Assembly (NCBI GenBank): GCA_035566535.1
Contig: DATMRA010000162.1
Coordinates: forward strand, 1-12,433
Length of the DNA stretch: 12,433 nucleotides
DNA from: JAFARE01 sp035566535
Lineage (GTDB): Bacteria; Chloroflexota; Dormibacteria; Aeolococcales; Aeolococcaceae
Reading direction: 5' to 3'
In this document: in pieces, positions 1-6,084 of the stretch
Layout: each line of letters opens with the position of its first letter
Numbering within the stretch: position 1 is the stretch's first letter
The notes under the pieces: generated by a model
What the model saw: the letters and a program-made list of their open reading frames with translations, nothing else
Databases searched by the model: none
Told to the model about the DNA's origin: nothing
Position numbers and translations under genes: made by a program

Positions 1-83
1 CCCACCCCGGCAGCTCCGGCGACGCTTCCCGCTGCCAGACCCAGGGCTTTGCGCCGGCTCAGACGCCGAGTTGCCGCGCTCAT
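1..83 (-). CDS. Tat-exported protein, N-terminal fragment only
   Basis: Reading leftwards from the ATG at 83-81, the window holds 27 codons before it ends, so only the export signal is visible. The residues are MSAATRRLSRRKALGLAAGS followed by an Ala/Gly/Val-rich stretch. S-R-R-K-A-L is a good match to the twin-arginine motif (S/T-R-R-x-F-L-K class), followed by a weakly hydrophobic segment, as in Tat signal peptides. Known of the family: such proteins are exported folded, often with a cofactor, and some are lipoproteins; which applies here cannot be seen. The gene is divergent from the HNH gene. There is no clear Shine-Dalgarno; a GAAAAT sequence lies 8 bases before the ATG and could be the -10 of a leaderless transcript. 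The function of the mature protein is unknown. Confidence 0.6.
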   Translation of the reverse strand, partial: MSAATRRLSRRKALGLAAGSVAGAAGV

Positions 84-206
84 GCCGGCCCATTTTCGGC
101 GCCGATCCTTAGAGGAAGCGGTGCGGCGCGGACCTTGGGCCCGTTCTCAGCAGGCTCTCAGCCACGGTGGAGCCGACCTCTGCAGTGCCGGAATCGCGCC
201 CGGAGG

Positions 207-236
207 TTGCGAAGCCGAACATGTGTTCGATACAAT
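207..236 (+). promoter_or_regulatory. Promoter of the DUF222-HNH gene (TTGCGA-18-TACAAT)
   Basis: A -35 like TTGCGA lies at 207-212 and a -10 TACAAT at 231-236, with an 18-base spacer. The expected transcription start, about 7 bases after the -10, falls on or next to the ATG at 243, so the mRNA is probably leaderless. The LexA box fills most of the spacer, so bound repressor would block RNA polymerase. No start site has been measured. Confidence 0.7.
215..230 (+). promoter_or_regulatory. LexA binding site (SOS box)
   Basis: The sequence CCGAACATGTGTTCGA matches the mycobacterial SOS box TCGAAC-N4-GTTCGA at 11 of 12 defined positions; only the first base differs. It is an inverted repeat (CGAAC/GTTCG) with ATGT between the halves. 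It lies inside the spacer of the promoter at 207-236. Known: LexA boxes stand in front of several 13E12-repeat (DUF222-HNH) genes in Mycobacterium tuberculosis. Inference: the gene is silent until DNA damage. Confidence 0.8.
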
Positions 237-242
237 ACAGGA

Positions 243-1481
243 ATGTGTAATGGCGCGAGCACAGAAGACCCGCTGGCGACGCTCGAGGCGGCTGTCGACG
301 GGCTTCGGAACCGCTCGCGAACTGGCTGGACGCCGGAGCAACTCGGCCAGCAGCTGATCCGGATCCGGCACCTCGCCGACCTCATCGAACTCGAGTTCTC
401 CGCGATCGCCGCCGGCTTCGCTGCCACTGAGGAGTACGAACGGCAGGGTTCCGTGAGTCCGGTCGCCTGGATCCGTCACGAGTGCCGGATGTCGGGACGC
501 GCGGCCACGGACGCCGTTTCGGTTGGCGAACAGGCAGATGCTCTCCCCGCCTCGGTGGACGCAGTCACCGAAGGCAGGATCGGGTTCGCCCACCTCGCCT
601 TGCTCGCCGGTTGCGCCGGCGCCATCCGCGACTCGGCGACGGCTGGGGAGTTTGATGAGACGCCGTTGCTCGCACGCGCGCTGGAGCACTCGGTCAGCCG
701 CTTCCGTCACGACTGCGCGCATGCCCGCCACGCGGCGGACGCCCGGGAGTTCCTTCGGCGACAGGTGGACGCGGTGGAGGCGCGGTCGCTCGAGCTGCTG
801 CCCTGCCAGGGCGGGGCCGTCGTGCTGCGGGGCTTCCTGGATGCGGTTGGCGGCGCAACGCTGCGCACCGCCCTCGAACCACTGGCTCGACGGAGCGGCG
901 CTGTCGACGACCGGCATCGCGACCGGCGCCTGGCGGATGCGCTGGTCGAACTGGCGGGACATCACCTCGGGAACGCGTGCGCCACCGGACGTCCCGGTCA
1001 GGGCGCCCACCTGCAAGTCACCGCATCGTTGGAAACGCTGCAAGGGCTGGTGGGCGCCTCGGCGGGCGAACTCGGCTTCGCAGGGCCGATCCCGGCTCCG
1101 ACGGTGCAGCGCCTTGCCTGCGACGCAAGCATCGCCCGCGTGGTGCTCGGACCCGACTCCGCGGTGCTGGACGTGGGGCGCGCTCGGCGGCTGCCATCGG
1201 GTGCGACGCGGCGGGCCCTGCAGGTCCGCGATCGGGGCTGCGCGTGGCCACGCTGCGATCGCCCAGCTTCCTGGACTGCGGCACACCACCTGCACCACTG
1301 GGCGCATGGCGGCGCGACGGATCTTTCCAACCTCGTGCTGCTCTGCCATCGCCATCACTGGTTGATTCACGAGGGCGGCTGGCAGCTGGTCCGAGAGCAC
1401 GACGGCGCTCTCGCCACCATCCCGCCCATTCCCGAATACCGCCGGTCAGCTCGAGCGCCGGATCACTCGGCAGCCGCGTGA
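243..1481 (+). CDS. DUF222 / 13E12-repeat family HNH endonuclease-like protein
   Basis: A 412-residue protein with an N-terminal helical DUF222 region (roughly residues 15-300) and a C-terminal HNH domain (roughly 325-385). The HNH core shows C333 and C338, then A-A-H-H-L-H-H-W-A-H-G-G (348-357), N363, C368 and H371/H372, so the metal-binding Cys set and the His-Asn-His pattern are intact. Length is usual for the family. The ATG at 243 is preferred over the in-frame TTG at 135 because it lies 6 bases after a TACAAT -10; the upstream codons run through the promoter and LexA box. Known: the family is abundant and repeated in actinobacterial genomes, several members are SOS-induced, and their biological role is unsettled (mobile or selfish element, or DNA-damage nuclease). 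Nuclease activity is inferred from motifs alone. No mobile-element ends were seen around it. Confidence 0.88.
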   Translation: MCNGASTEDPLATLEAAVDGLRNRSRTGWTPEQLGQQLIRIRHLADLIELEFSAIAAGFAATEEYERQGSVSPVAWIRHECRMSGRAATDAVSVGEQADALPASVDAVTEGRIGFAHLALLAGCAGAIRDSATAGEFDETPLLARALEHSVSRFRHDCAHARHAADAREFLRRQVDAVEARSLELLPCQGGAVVLRGFLDAVGGATLRTALEPLARRSGAVDDRHRDRRLADALVELAGHHLGNACATGRPGQGAHLQVTASLETLQGLVGASAGELGFAGPIPAPTVQRLACDASIARVVLGPDSAVLDVGRARRLPSGATRRALQVRDRGCAWPRCDRPASWTAAHHLHHWAHGGATDLSNLVLLCHRHHWLIHEGGWQLVREHDGALATIPPIPEYRRSARAPDHSAAA

Positions 1482-1510
1482 TGCTGGGATCATCCTGGGA
1501 TGGCGGATCC

Positions 1511-1523
1511 GGCCCATCGGGCC
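1511..1523 (+). terminator. Small GC hairpin after the HNH gene
   Basis: GGCCC-ATC-GGGCC forms a perfect 5-pair stem with a 3-base loop, 30 bases after the HNH stop codon. No U-run follows, so it is only a weak candidate for termination or mRNA-end stabilisation. Confidence 0.25.
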
Positions 1524-1572
1524 CAAGTCGGTAAACTCGACGGCGTCGTAGCGGACGTGACCGCTTACATCA

Positions 1573-1580
1573 GAGGAGGA
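1573..1580 (+). promoter_or_regulatory. Strong Shine-Dalgarno deciding a TTG start
   Basis: GAGGAGGA sits 7 bases before the TTG at 1588 and supports that rare start codon. It contrasts with most neighbours, which have no such site. Confidence 0.7.
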
Positions 1581-1587
1581 ACGTGAG

Positions 1588-1911
1588 TTGCCCACGCCAA
1601 CAGAGGTCTTCAGCGAGATCGACACCCGGCTCCAGGCCGACCCCTCGAAGTCCAAGGGAGTGAACGCCGTGTACGCGTTCGATCTCTCGGGTGACGACGG
1701 CGGCCAGTACCACATCGCTCTCAAGGACGGCACCGCCGACGTCGGCCAGGGTGCGCCGGAGAACCCCAACATCACCATCACGATGAAGTCCGAGGATTTC
1801 GTCGACCTTGCACTCGGCAAGCTCGACGGGACCATGGCCTTCATGAGCGGCAAGATCAAAATCAAGGGCGACATGGGGCTCGCAATGAAGCTCCAGTCGG
1901 TGCTTCGCTAG
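1588..1911 (+). CDS. SCP2 sterol-carrier-domain protein
   Basis: A 107-residue single-domain protein. The middle reads Y-H-I-A-L-K-D-G then P-N-I-T-I-T-M, followed by F-V-D-L-A-L-G-K-L-D-G, A-F-M-S-G-K-I-K-I-K-G-D and a Leu-rich C-terminal helix. This is the strand order and the M-x-G-K-(I/L)-K-(I/V)-x-G-D signature of the SCP2 fold. Known: SCP2 domains hold lipids or fatty acyl-CoA in a hydrophobic tunnel in the cytosol; stand-alone bacterial members have few defined partners. The start is a TTG preceded by GAGGAGGA at 1573-1580, spaced 7 bases, one of the best ribosome sites in the window. A GTG at 1583 is out of frame. An acyl-CoA crotonase lies 430 bases downstream, which fits a lipid role, but that link is inference. 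Confidence 0.88.
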   Translation: MPTPTEVFSEIDTRLQADPSKSKGVNAVYAFDLSGDDGGQYHIALKDGTADVGQGAPENPNITITMKSEDFVDLALGKLDGTMAFMSGKIKIKGDMGLAMKLQSVLR

Positions 1912-1945
1912 CCACATCGCACCTCACCGGTTCCGGTAGGGCTGG

Positions 1946-1959
1946 GCACCGGCTGGTGC
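1946..1959 (+). terminator. Hairpin between SCP2 and DUF971 genes
   Basis: GCACC-GGCT-GGTGC is a perfect 5-pair stem with a 4-base loop, 34 bases after the SCP2 stop, directly before the TATGCT element. It could end the SCP2 transcript or only be local structure; there is no U-run. Confidence 0.3.
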
Positions 1960-1960
1960 T

Positions 1961-1966
1961 TATGCT
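1961..1966 (+). promoter_or_regulatory. -10 box of a leaderless DUF971 transcript
   Basis: TATGCT matches TANNNT and ends 6 bases before the GTG at 1973, the distance expected when transcription starts at the initiation codon. No convincing -35 hexamer was seen. There is no Shine-Dalgarno between it and the GTG. Confidence 0.5.
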
Positions 1967-1972
1967 CGCTAG

Positions 1973-2332
1973 GTGAGCACTCCGCCGGCAGCGTTGCGGC
2001 CGGTTCGTTTTGACTATGACGAGGCCAATCGGGCGCTGCTCGTCGAGTGGGCAGATGACGTCACGCATCGCATCCCATTTGACGTGCTGCGCCGGGCCTG
2101 TCCGTGTGCTGCGTGCAAAGGCGAGGCAGGGTTTGCCGGGAGGTTTGCCGTGCAGCCGCTGCTCAAGGCCGGGGAGGATGAGCTGGCTGACATGTCGCTG
2201 GTCGGGGCCTACGGCCTGAATGTCGTGTGGGCCGACGGCCACAACACGGGCATCTTCACGTTCGCGACGCTGCGCGAGTTGGGCGAACAGGGCGGCGGCG
2301 GGTCGAATCGCGCTGTGACACCGAGCGACTAG
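1973..2332 (+). CDS. DUF971 (GBBH-like N-terminal domain) protein
   Basis: A 119-residue protein with the DUF971 pattern: an opening strand R-F-D-Y-D, then L-L-V-E-W-A-D-D-V-T-H-R-I-P, then C43-P-C45-A-A-C48, and later G-A-Y-G-L-N-V-V-W-A-D-G-H-N-T-G-I-F-T-F near residues 77-97. Known: the same fold forms the N-terminal zinc-binding part of gamma-butyrobetaine hydroxylase and appears next to or fused with Mrp/ApbC-type Fe-S carriers; the role of stand-alone copies is not settled. Cys43, Cys45 and Cys48 are the likely metal ligands together with a histidine. The start is a GTG with no ribosome site, placed just after a TATGCT -10. The C-terminal tail after residue 105 (Gly/Ser-rich) looks disordered. 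The crotonase gene begins 11 bases downstream. Confidence 0.85.
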   Translation: MSTPPAALRPVRFDYDEANRALLVEWADDVTHRIPFDVLRRACPCAACKGEAGFAGRFAVQPLLKAGEDELADMSLVGAYGLNVVWADGHNTGIFTFATLRELGEQGGGGSNRAVTPSD

Positions 2333-2343
2333 AGTCGGCGCAC

Positions 2344-3135
2344 ATGTCCACCGAAGTGGCCAATCCTCCAGTTCTCGAAGCACGCGATGACAGCGTGCTG
2401 ACGCTGACACTCAACCGGCCCAACGTCCTCAACGCCATCACTGATGGCTTGCTCGACATCCTCGCGGAGTCGCTGCGGGAAGCCGCCACGGACGACGAGG
2501 TTCGCGCCGTGATCGTCACCGGCGCGGGCCGGGCCTTCTGCAGTGGGCAGGACCTGAAGACGGCGGCGGCGGATGGCGACCTGGATATCGGGACGCACCT
2601 GCGCGAGCATTACGTTCCGGCGATTCACGCGATGCGCGAACTGGAGAAGCCGGTCGTCGCCGCCGTTAACGGCGTCGCTGCCGGGGCAGGATTCTCGTTG
2701 GCGCTGGCGGCGGATCTGCGCATCGCCGCCGAATCGGCATCGTTCGTGCAGGCCTTTGTCCGCATCGGGCTCATCCCGGATGCGAGCAGCACGTACTTCC
2801 TGCCGCGGATCATCGGGCCGGCACGCGCGGCTGAGCTGATGATGCTGGGCGATTCCGTGGACTCCGCACGTGCACTCGACATCGGGCTGGTGAACCGCGT
2901 CGTCCCGGATGCGGAGCTCGGCTCCGCGGCGCGAGACCTCGCCCTCCGGCTGGCCCGTGGGCCTCGCTCCATCGGGCTAATCAAGCGCGCCCTGAACCGG
3001 TCGTTGGTCAACGACCTCGACGCCCAGCTGCGTGTCGAAGAGCAGCTGCAGACCGAGGCGGCATCCAGCGCCGACTTCTACGAGGGTGTCGCCGCGTTTC
3101 TGGAGAAGCGACAAGCGCGTTTTAACGGCCGCTGA
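2344..3135 (+). CDS. Crotonase-fold enoyl-CoA isomerase (PaaG-like)
   Basis: A 263-residue crotonase of standard length. The oxyanion-hole segments are A-F-C-S-G-Q-D-L (64-71) and G-V-A-A-G-A-G-F-S (110-118). The two glutamates used by enoyl-CoA hydratases are not there: Ser118 and Phe138 occupy those positions. Instead Asp146 in I-G-L-I-P-D-A-S matches the catalytic Asp of PaaG-type isomerases, and the C-terminal F-Y-E-G-V-A-A-F-L-E-K-R is also typical of that group. Predicted role: double-bond or oxepin-forming isomerisation of a CoA thioester in the cytosol, as in phenylacetate or unsaturated fatty-acid breakdown. No other paa genes are present, so the substrate is open. The ATG at 2344 is chosen over an in-frame start at 2227, which would run 106 bases into the DUF971 gene. 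A TAGAGT sequence 8 bases upstream could be a leaderless -10 and overlaps the DUF971 stop codon. Confidence 0.85.
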   Translation: MSTEVANPPVLEARDDSVLTLTLNRPNVLNAITDGLLDILAESLREAATDDEVRAVIVTGAGRAFCSGQDLKTAAADGDLDIGTHLREHYVPAIHAMRELEKPVVAAVNGVAAGAGFSLALAADLRIAAESASFVQAFVRIGLIPDASSTYFLPRIIGPARAAELMMLGDSVDSARALDIGLVNRVVPDAELGSAARDLALRLARGPRSIGLIKRALNRSLVNDLDAQLRVEEQLQTEAASSADFYEGVAAFLEKRQARFNGR

Positions 3136-3151
3136 CGACGTTGCAGCGTCC

Positions 3152-3157
3152 GATAAT
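3152..3157 (+). promoter_or_regulatory. -10 box before the hydrolase gene
   Basis: GATAAT is one base from the consensus TATAAT and ends 7 bases before the ATG at 3165, with no Shine-Dalgarno between. It supports a leaderless start at 3165. No good -35 lies at the right distance. Confidence 0.45.
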
Positions 3158-3164
3158 GGCGGGC

Positions 3165-3815
3165 ATGCCAACCCATACGCCGGTGCTCGTCGTGCCCGGC
3201 CTCTGGGCTAACGACTGGACCATGCGTCCGCTGGCACAGATGCTGCGCCGCCGCGGCCACCCCGTGGTTCCTGCCCGGATCGGTATGAACATTGGATGCA
3301 CCAGCGAGCTGGTCGACCGGTTGGAGCAACGCCTCGAGGCCTCCCTCGCCCACTACGGCCGGCGGGCCGCCATCGTTGGCTGGAGCCGCGGTGGCACGCT
3401 CGCCAAGCTGGTCACGATCCGGCGGCCTGACCTGGTGTCGGCGCTGATCACGCTGGGCAGCAACAACGTCAACCCGATGGCCGTGAGCCGCATGGTGGAA
3501 CTCCAGATCCGCCTGCTCAACCGTCTCAATGCCGCCGGGGTTCGGCAATTGCTGAGTAGCGACTGCGTCAATGGCGAGTGCGCCGACACGATGCGCGCGC
3601 TGCTGACCTCTCCCTACCCCTCGCACATCCCGTACACCTCGATCTACAGCAAGAGTGACGGCGTGGTTGACTGGCGCGCGTGCTGCGATCCCGACGCCGA
3701 GCTGGTCGAGGTCCGGGCATCGCATTTCCAGCTCGGAGTCGACGCCAGGGTCATGCGCGTGGTCGCCGAGCGATTCGACGTGCTCGAACGCACCGGACAG
3801 TCGGCCGCCTCGTAG
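3165..3815 (+). CDS. Alpha/beta hydrolase (esterase/lipase-like)
   Basis: A 216-residue alpha/beta-hydrolase. It starts with P-V-L-V-V-P-G-L-W (oxyanion-hole strand), has the nucleophile elbow G-W-S74-R-G-G, an acid in Y-S-K-S-D165-G-V-V-D, and the histidine in A-S-H187-F-Q. This spacing completes a Ser-Asp-His triad. The protein is small for the superfamily and has little cap domain, like the PGAP1/EstA-type lipases and esterases; the true substrate cannot be read from sequence. There is no signal peptide, so it acts in the cytosol. Two in-frame alternatives, ATG 3156 and TTG 3141, add 3 and 8 residues; 3165 is preferred because GATAAT ends 7 bases before it. The gene begins 29 bases after the crotonase stop and ends 10 bases from the stop of the convergent repeat protein. 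Confidence 0.82.
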   Translation: MPTHTPVLVVPGLWANDWTMRPLAQMLRRRGHPVVPARIGMNIGCTSELVDRLEQRLEASLAHYGRRAAIVGWSRGGTLAKLVTIRRPDLVSALITLGSNNVNPMAVSRMVELQIRLLNRLNAAGVRQLLSSDCVNGECADTMRALLTSPYPSHIPYTSIYSKSDGVVDWRACCDPDAELVEVRASHFQLGVDARVMRVVAERFDVLERTGQSAAS

Positions 3816-3825
3816 CGTACCGCGC

Positions 3826-6018
3826 TTACTGAGCGACCCCTCTGGCGATCCGCCACGACCAGCCGCTGGGGTTGGCCGGATTGGAGATTGGTGCGCTACT
3901 GCTGATCCACCACGGGTGGAGGCCACCGTACGCGTCGAGGGTGTAGCCGCCACCAAGGGACGGTGCATAGGTGATCGCTCGCGCGTAGAGGGAAGGCGAG
4001 TACCCGGTGATCGAGACGTTCCCAACTGCGCTCCCGAATGCGTGGACTCCTCCCCAGCCGTCGAGCGTGTAACCCGCACCCGAGCCCGTGACAACGATTG
4101 CGCGAGCGATGTCCCATCCGAGCCAGTACGCAAAGTTCGACGGTCCCGCGATTGCGGGCGTGCTCTGTTGCCAGAACGGATGGACACCACCCCAGCCGTC
4201 GAGGCTGTAGCCGCTCACCACCCCGCCGGAGCATGGATTCAGCGCGATACCCCGGGCAATGTCCCACCCTCGCCAATACGCCGCGCCGGCAACGAAAGGT
4301 GCACCGCCGAAGGGATGGACGCCGCCCCACCCGTCAAGCACATACCCGCTGTTGCCCGTGTTGTCACACGGGTTGAGCGCGATGCCACGCGCAATGTCCC
4401 ACCCTCGCCAGAAGGCCGACACACCGACGAAGGGGGCATCGCCGAAGGGATGGACGCCACCCCATCCGTCGAGCACATACCCGCTGGTGCGGTTGGGGCG
4501 CATCACCATGGCGCGACCGATATCCCAGCCGGGCCAGTACGCCGACGTGTTCACGGGCCCAGCACCGCCGTACCCATGAACCCCTCCCCATCCGTCGAGA
4601 AGATAGCCACCCGTGAGCGGCGGGGGCGACGATGGCACCGCGAACGCCGCGAGACGGTTCCCATCCCCAACGAAGAGGCGCTCCTGTCCCGCCGCGGGCG
4701 TTGTGAAGTGCTGCGTGGTCGCAGGCAGCGAAAGCTGTGCCACCACGGCGCCGTTGGTATCCATTCCGTAGACCGTGGTGCCGCCGAACATCCTCACCGT
4801 CCAGAGGAGACCGCCGGCGAATATCGGTGCCGATCCGCCCGAAAGCGTGTACCAGACGCGGTGAAACGCGGTCGATGAGTCGATGTTCACCGCAGCAACA
4901 CCGTCAGCGCAGGGAACGAATACCTGGGAACCGACCACCGCCAGGCCGCCGAAAGCGGCATCGCTCGTCGCATTGCAGACCTGGGCGCTGAAATTCTCAC
5001 CGCCGCCCGGATTCGAGTTGTCGGGCAAGCCGGATTGATTGAGCAAGTAGCCCCGGCCGCCCTTGCCGATCGCGAACAAGAGTCCGTTGGGCAGCAGGGA
5101 TGGACCGACGGAACCGAGGTCCGTGTCACTGGCAGCTAGCGACGCCCAGTTCACCGGCGCGCCCGGCGCAAACCATGATTGCAATCCGAGCGACGGTGAG
5201 AACTTGAGGACGCTGTTGCCGAAATCGTAGTTGTTGATGTTCGACGACGAGCCGTTGCCGGTCGAGATGTAGATGTTGCCCGTCGCGTCGACCGCCGGAC
5301 CCGACGGTGCCCACATGCCACCCTCCGCGCCATTCTGGGTGTCATTCCATTGCGCCCGGGGGACGCCGGTTGCCTCGGCGACGGTCTCGACGTAGCCGTG
5401 GTACGGGCCGCAGTCGCCCGCCAGACCGCCCCAGACGATCACGACATTGCCGGCTGACACCGTGAGGCCGCTCCGCTCCTGCTGCACGTTCGTGTCCATG
5501 CCCACCGGCGTGACGTCTCGGTTGTATGCGATCGCGCCGTTGGCGGGATTCACCTCTGCCAGGTGGAACCGGTACGTGCCCGCAGGATTCTCGACTTCCG
5601 CGAGCACGTACAGCCAGCCGCCGTCGATCACCGGTGTGCCCGTGATACCGAGCGGGTTGATATCACCGCAGGGGAAATTGCTGGTACGGGGCGCGCCCAA
5701 GCTCACTGGGCCCCACTGCAGCGTCCCGTCGGCAACGTTGAATGCGTACAGGGAGTTGTTCTCGGTGGCGACGATGACGCTGTTGCCGTCGATGAGAGGC
5801 TCGGCAAAGATCGCTCCGTCGAGCGGCGCGGAGTTCCACGCGCTGGTGAGGTTGCGATACGAAGGTTCGCCCGTGTCGTTCCCGCTTCGGCCGGCGTCGA
5901 AGTGGTACATCGGCCACAGCGTCGTGGCAGCTGAGACGGCGTTGCCGGCGCCGCCGGCGCCGCCGAAGATGAGCGCAACGATTGGGAGCGCGACCATCCG
6001 GGCGACCTTGGACCGCAT
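3826..6018 (-). CDS. Secreted beta-propeller protein with six C-terminal WGG repeats
   Basis: About 730 residues. Residues 1-30 form a Sec signal peptide: R/K-rich start, hydrophobic V-A-L-P-I-V-A-L-I-F, likely cut after A-V-S-A30. The mature front (about 31-460) has PQQ/BamB-like propeller features, such as L-Y-A-F-N-V-A-D-G-T-L-Q-W-G and G-P-A-V-D-A-T-G-N-I-Y-I-S-T-G. Residues 470-730 are six tandem repeats of 41-46 residues. No enzyme-specific PQQ or metal ligands could be assigned, so it may be a binding or surface protein rather than a dehydrogenase. Start choice: the ATG at 6018 gives the cleanest signal peptide, has GACAAT 7 bases upstream and leaves 66 bases for divergent promoters. 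An in-frame ATG at 6027 and a GTG at 6075 are alternatives; the GTG would leave only 9 bases to the divergent GNAT gene. The gene is monocistronic and convergent with the hydrolase. Confidence 0.85.
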   Translation of the reverse strand: MRSKVARMVALPIVALIFGGAGGAGNAVSAATTLWPMYHFDAGRSGNDTGEPSYRNLTSAWNSAPLDGAIFAEPLIDGNSVIVATENNSLYAFNVADGTLQWGPVSLGAPRTSNFPCGDINPLGITGTPVIDGGWLYVLAEVENPAGTYRFHLAEVNPANGAIAYNRDVTPVGMDTNVQQERSGLTVSAGNVVIVWGGLAGDCGPYHGYVETVAEATGVPRAQWNDTQNGAEGGMWAPSGPAVDATGNIYISTGNGSSSNINNYDFGNSVLKFSPSLGLQSWFAPGAPVNWASLAASDTDLGSVGPSLLPNGLLFAIGKGGRGYLLNQSGLPDNSNPGGGENFSAQVCNATSDAAFGGLAVVGSQVFVPCADGVAAVNIDSSTAFHRVWYTLSGGSAPIFAGGLLWTVRMFGGTTVYGMDTNGAVVAQLSLPATTQHFTTPAAGQERLFVGDGNRLAAFAVPSSPPPLTGGYLLDGWGGVHGYGGAGPVNTSAYWPGWDIGRAMVMRPNRTSGYVLDGWGGVHPFGDAPFVGVSAFWRGWDIARGIALNPCDNTGNSGYVLDGWGGVHPFGGAPFVAGAAYWRGWDIARGIALNPCSGGVVSGYSLDGWGGVHPFWQQSTPAIAGPSNFAYWLGWDIARAIVVTGSGAGYTLDGWGGVHAFGSAVGNVSITGYSPSLYARAITYAPSLGGGYTLDAYGGLHPWWISSSAPISNPANPSGWSWRIARGVAQ
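3829..4611 (-). repeat. Six tandem 41-46-residue repeats with Y-x-L-D-G-W-G-G-V-H core
   Basis: In gene order the units are 4611-4486 (42 aa), 4485-4351 (45), 4350-4216 (45), 4215-4078 (46), 4077-3952 (42) and 3951-3829 (41). Each starts G-Y-x-L-D-G-W-G-G-V-H, continues with a Pro/Phe/Gly-rich loop, and most contain Y/F-W-x-G-W-D-I-A-R-(A/G)-I. Unit 6 is degenerate (D-A-Y-G-G-L-H), as usual for a capping unit. Units 2 and 3 are nearly identical in both DNA and protein and end in N-P-C linkers, which points to recent duplication. Period and motif suggest a beta-rich solenoid or a second propeller (six blades). Confidence 0.85.
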
Positions 6019-6084
6019 CGGGACCATTGTCACCGCTTGCCTCGCCTTCCGGGCGGGACCATCAGTCTGTGACACCCTTTCCCA

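Noticed and set aside
523..1365. 280-codon plus-strand frame inside the HNH gene
   Set aside because: Off-frame shadow rich in Arg, Ser and Trp; the HNH reading frame is clearly the coding one.
147..1400. 417-codon open frame on the minus strand opposite the HNH gene
   Set aside because: It lies fully antisense to a gene with intact HNH motifs and its own promoter. Its translation is Arg/Pro/Ala-rich with no domain, as expected of a GC-rich shadow frame.
1532..1537. TAAACT as a -10 for the SCP2 gene
   Set aside because: No acceptable -35 at 16-19 bases, and a 50-base leader cannot be tested here; left out as a feature.
243..3815. A defence island or selfish-element module around the HNH gene
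   Set aside because: Neighbours are ordinary metabolic genes, and no integrase, transposase, inverted ends, toxin-antitoxin or nuclease partner was seen.
3811..3829. Short imperfect inverted repeat between the convergent hydrolase and repeat-protein stops
   Set aside because: Only a 4-pair perfect core (AGCG/CGCT) with no U-run; too weak to call a terminator.
3078..4190. 370-codon open frame on the minus strand
   Set aside because: It overlaps the hydrolase gene antisense and the repeat gene in another frame; composition is low-complexity Arg/Ala/Gly.
4043..4611. Evenly spaced similar DNA blocks that could suggest a CRISPR array
   Set aside because: The spacing (126-138 bases) is always a multiple of 3, the blocks are in frame, and the parts between them are also similar. 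They are coding repeats.
3655..4878. 407-codon open frame on the plus strand
   Set aside because: It runs antisense to the W-G-G repeats and mirrors their period. The repeats themselves explain why it stays open; no motif or start signal supports it.
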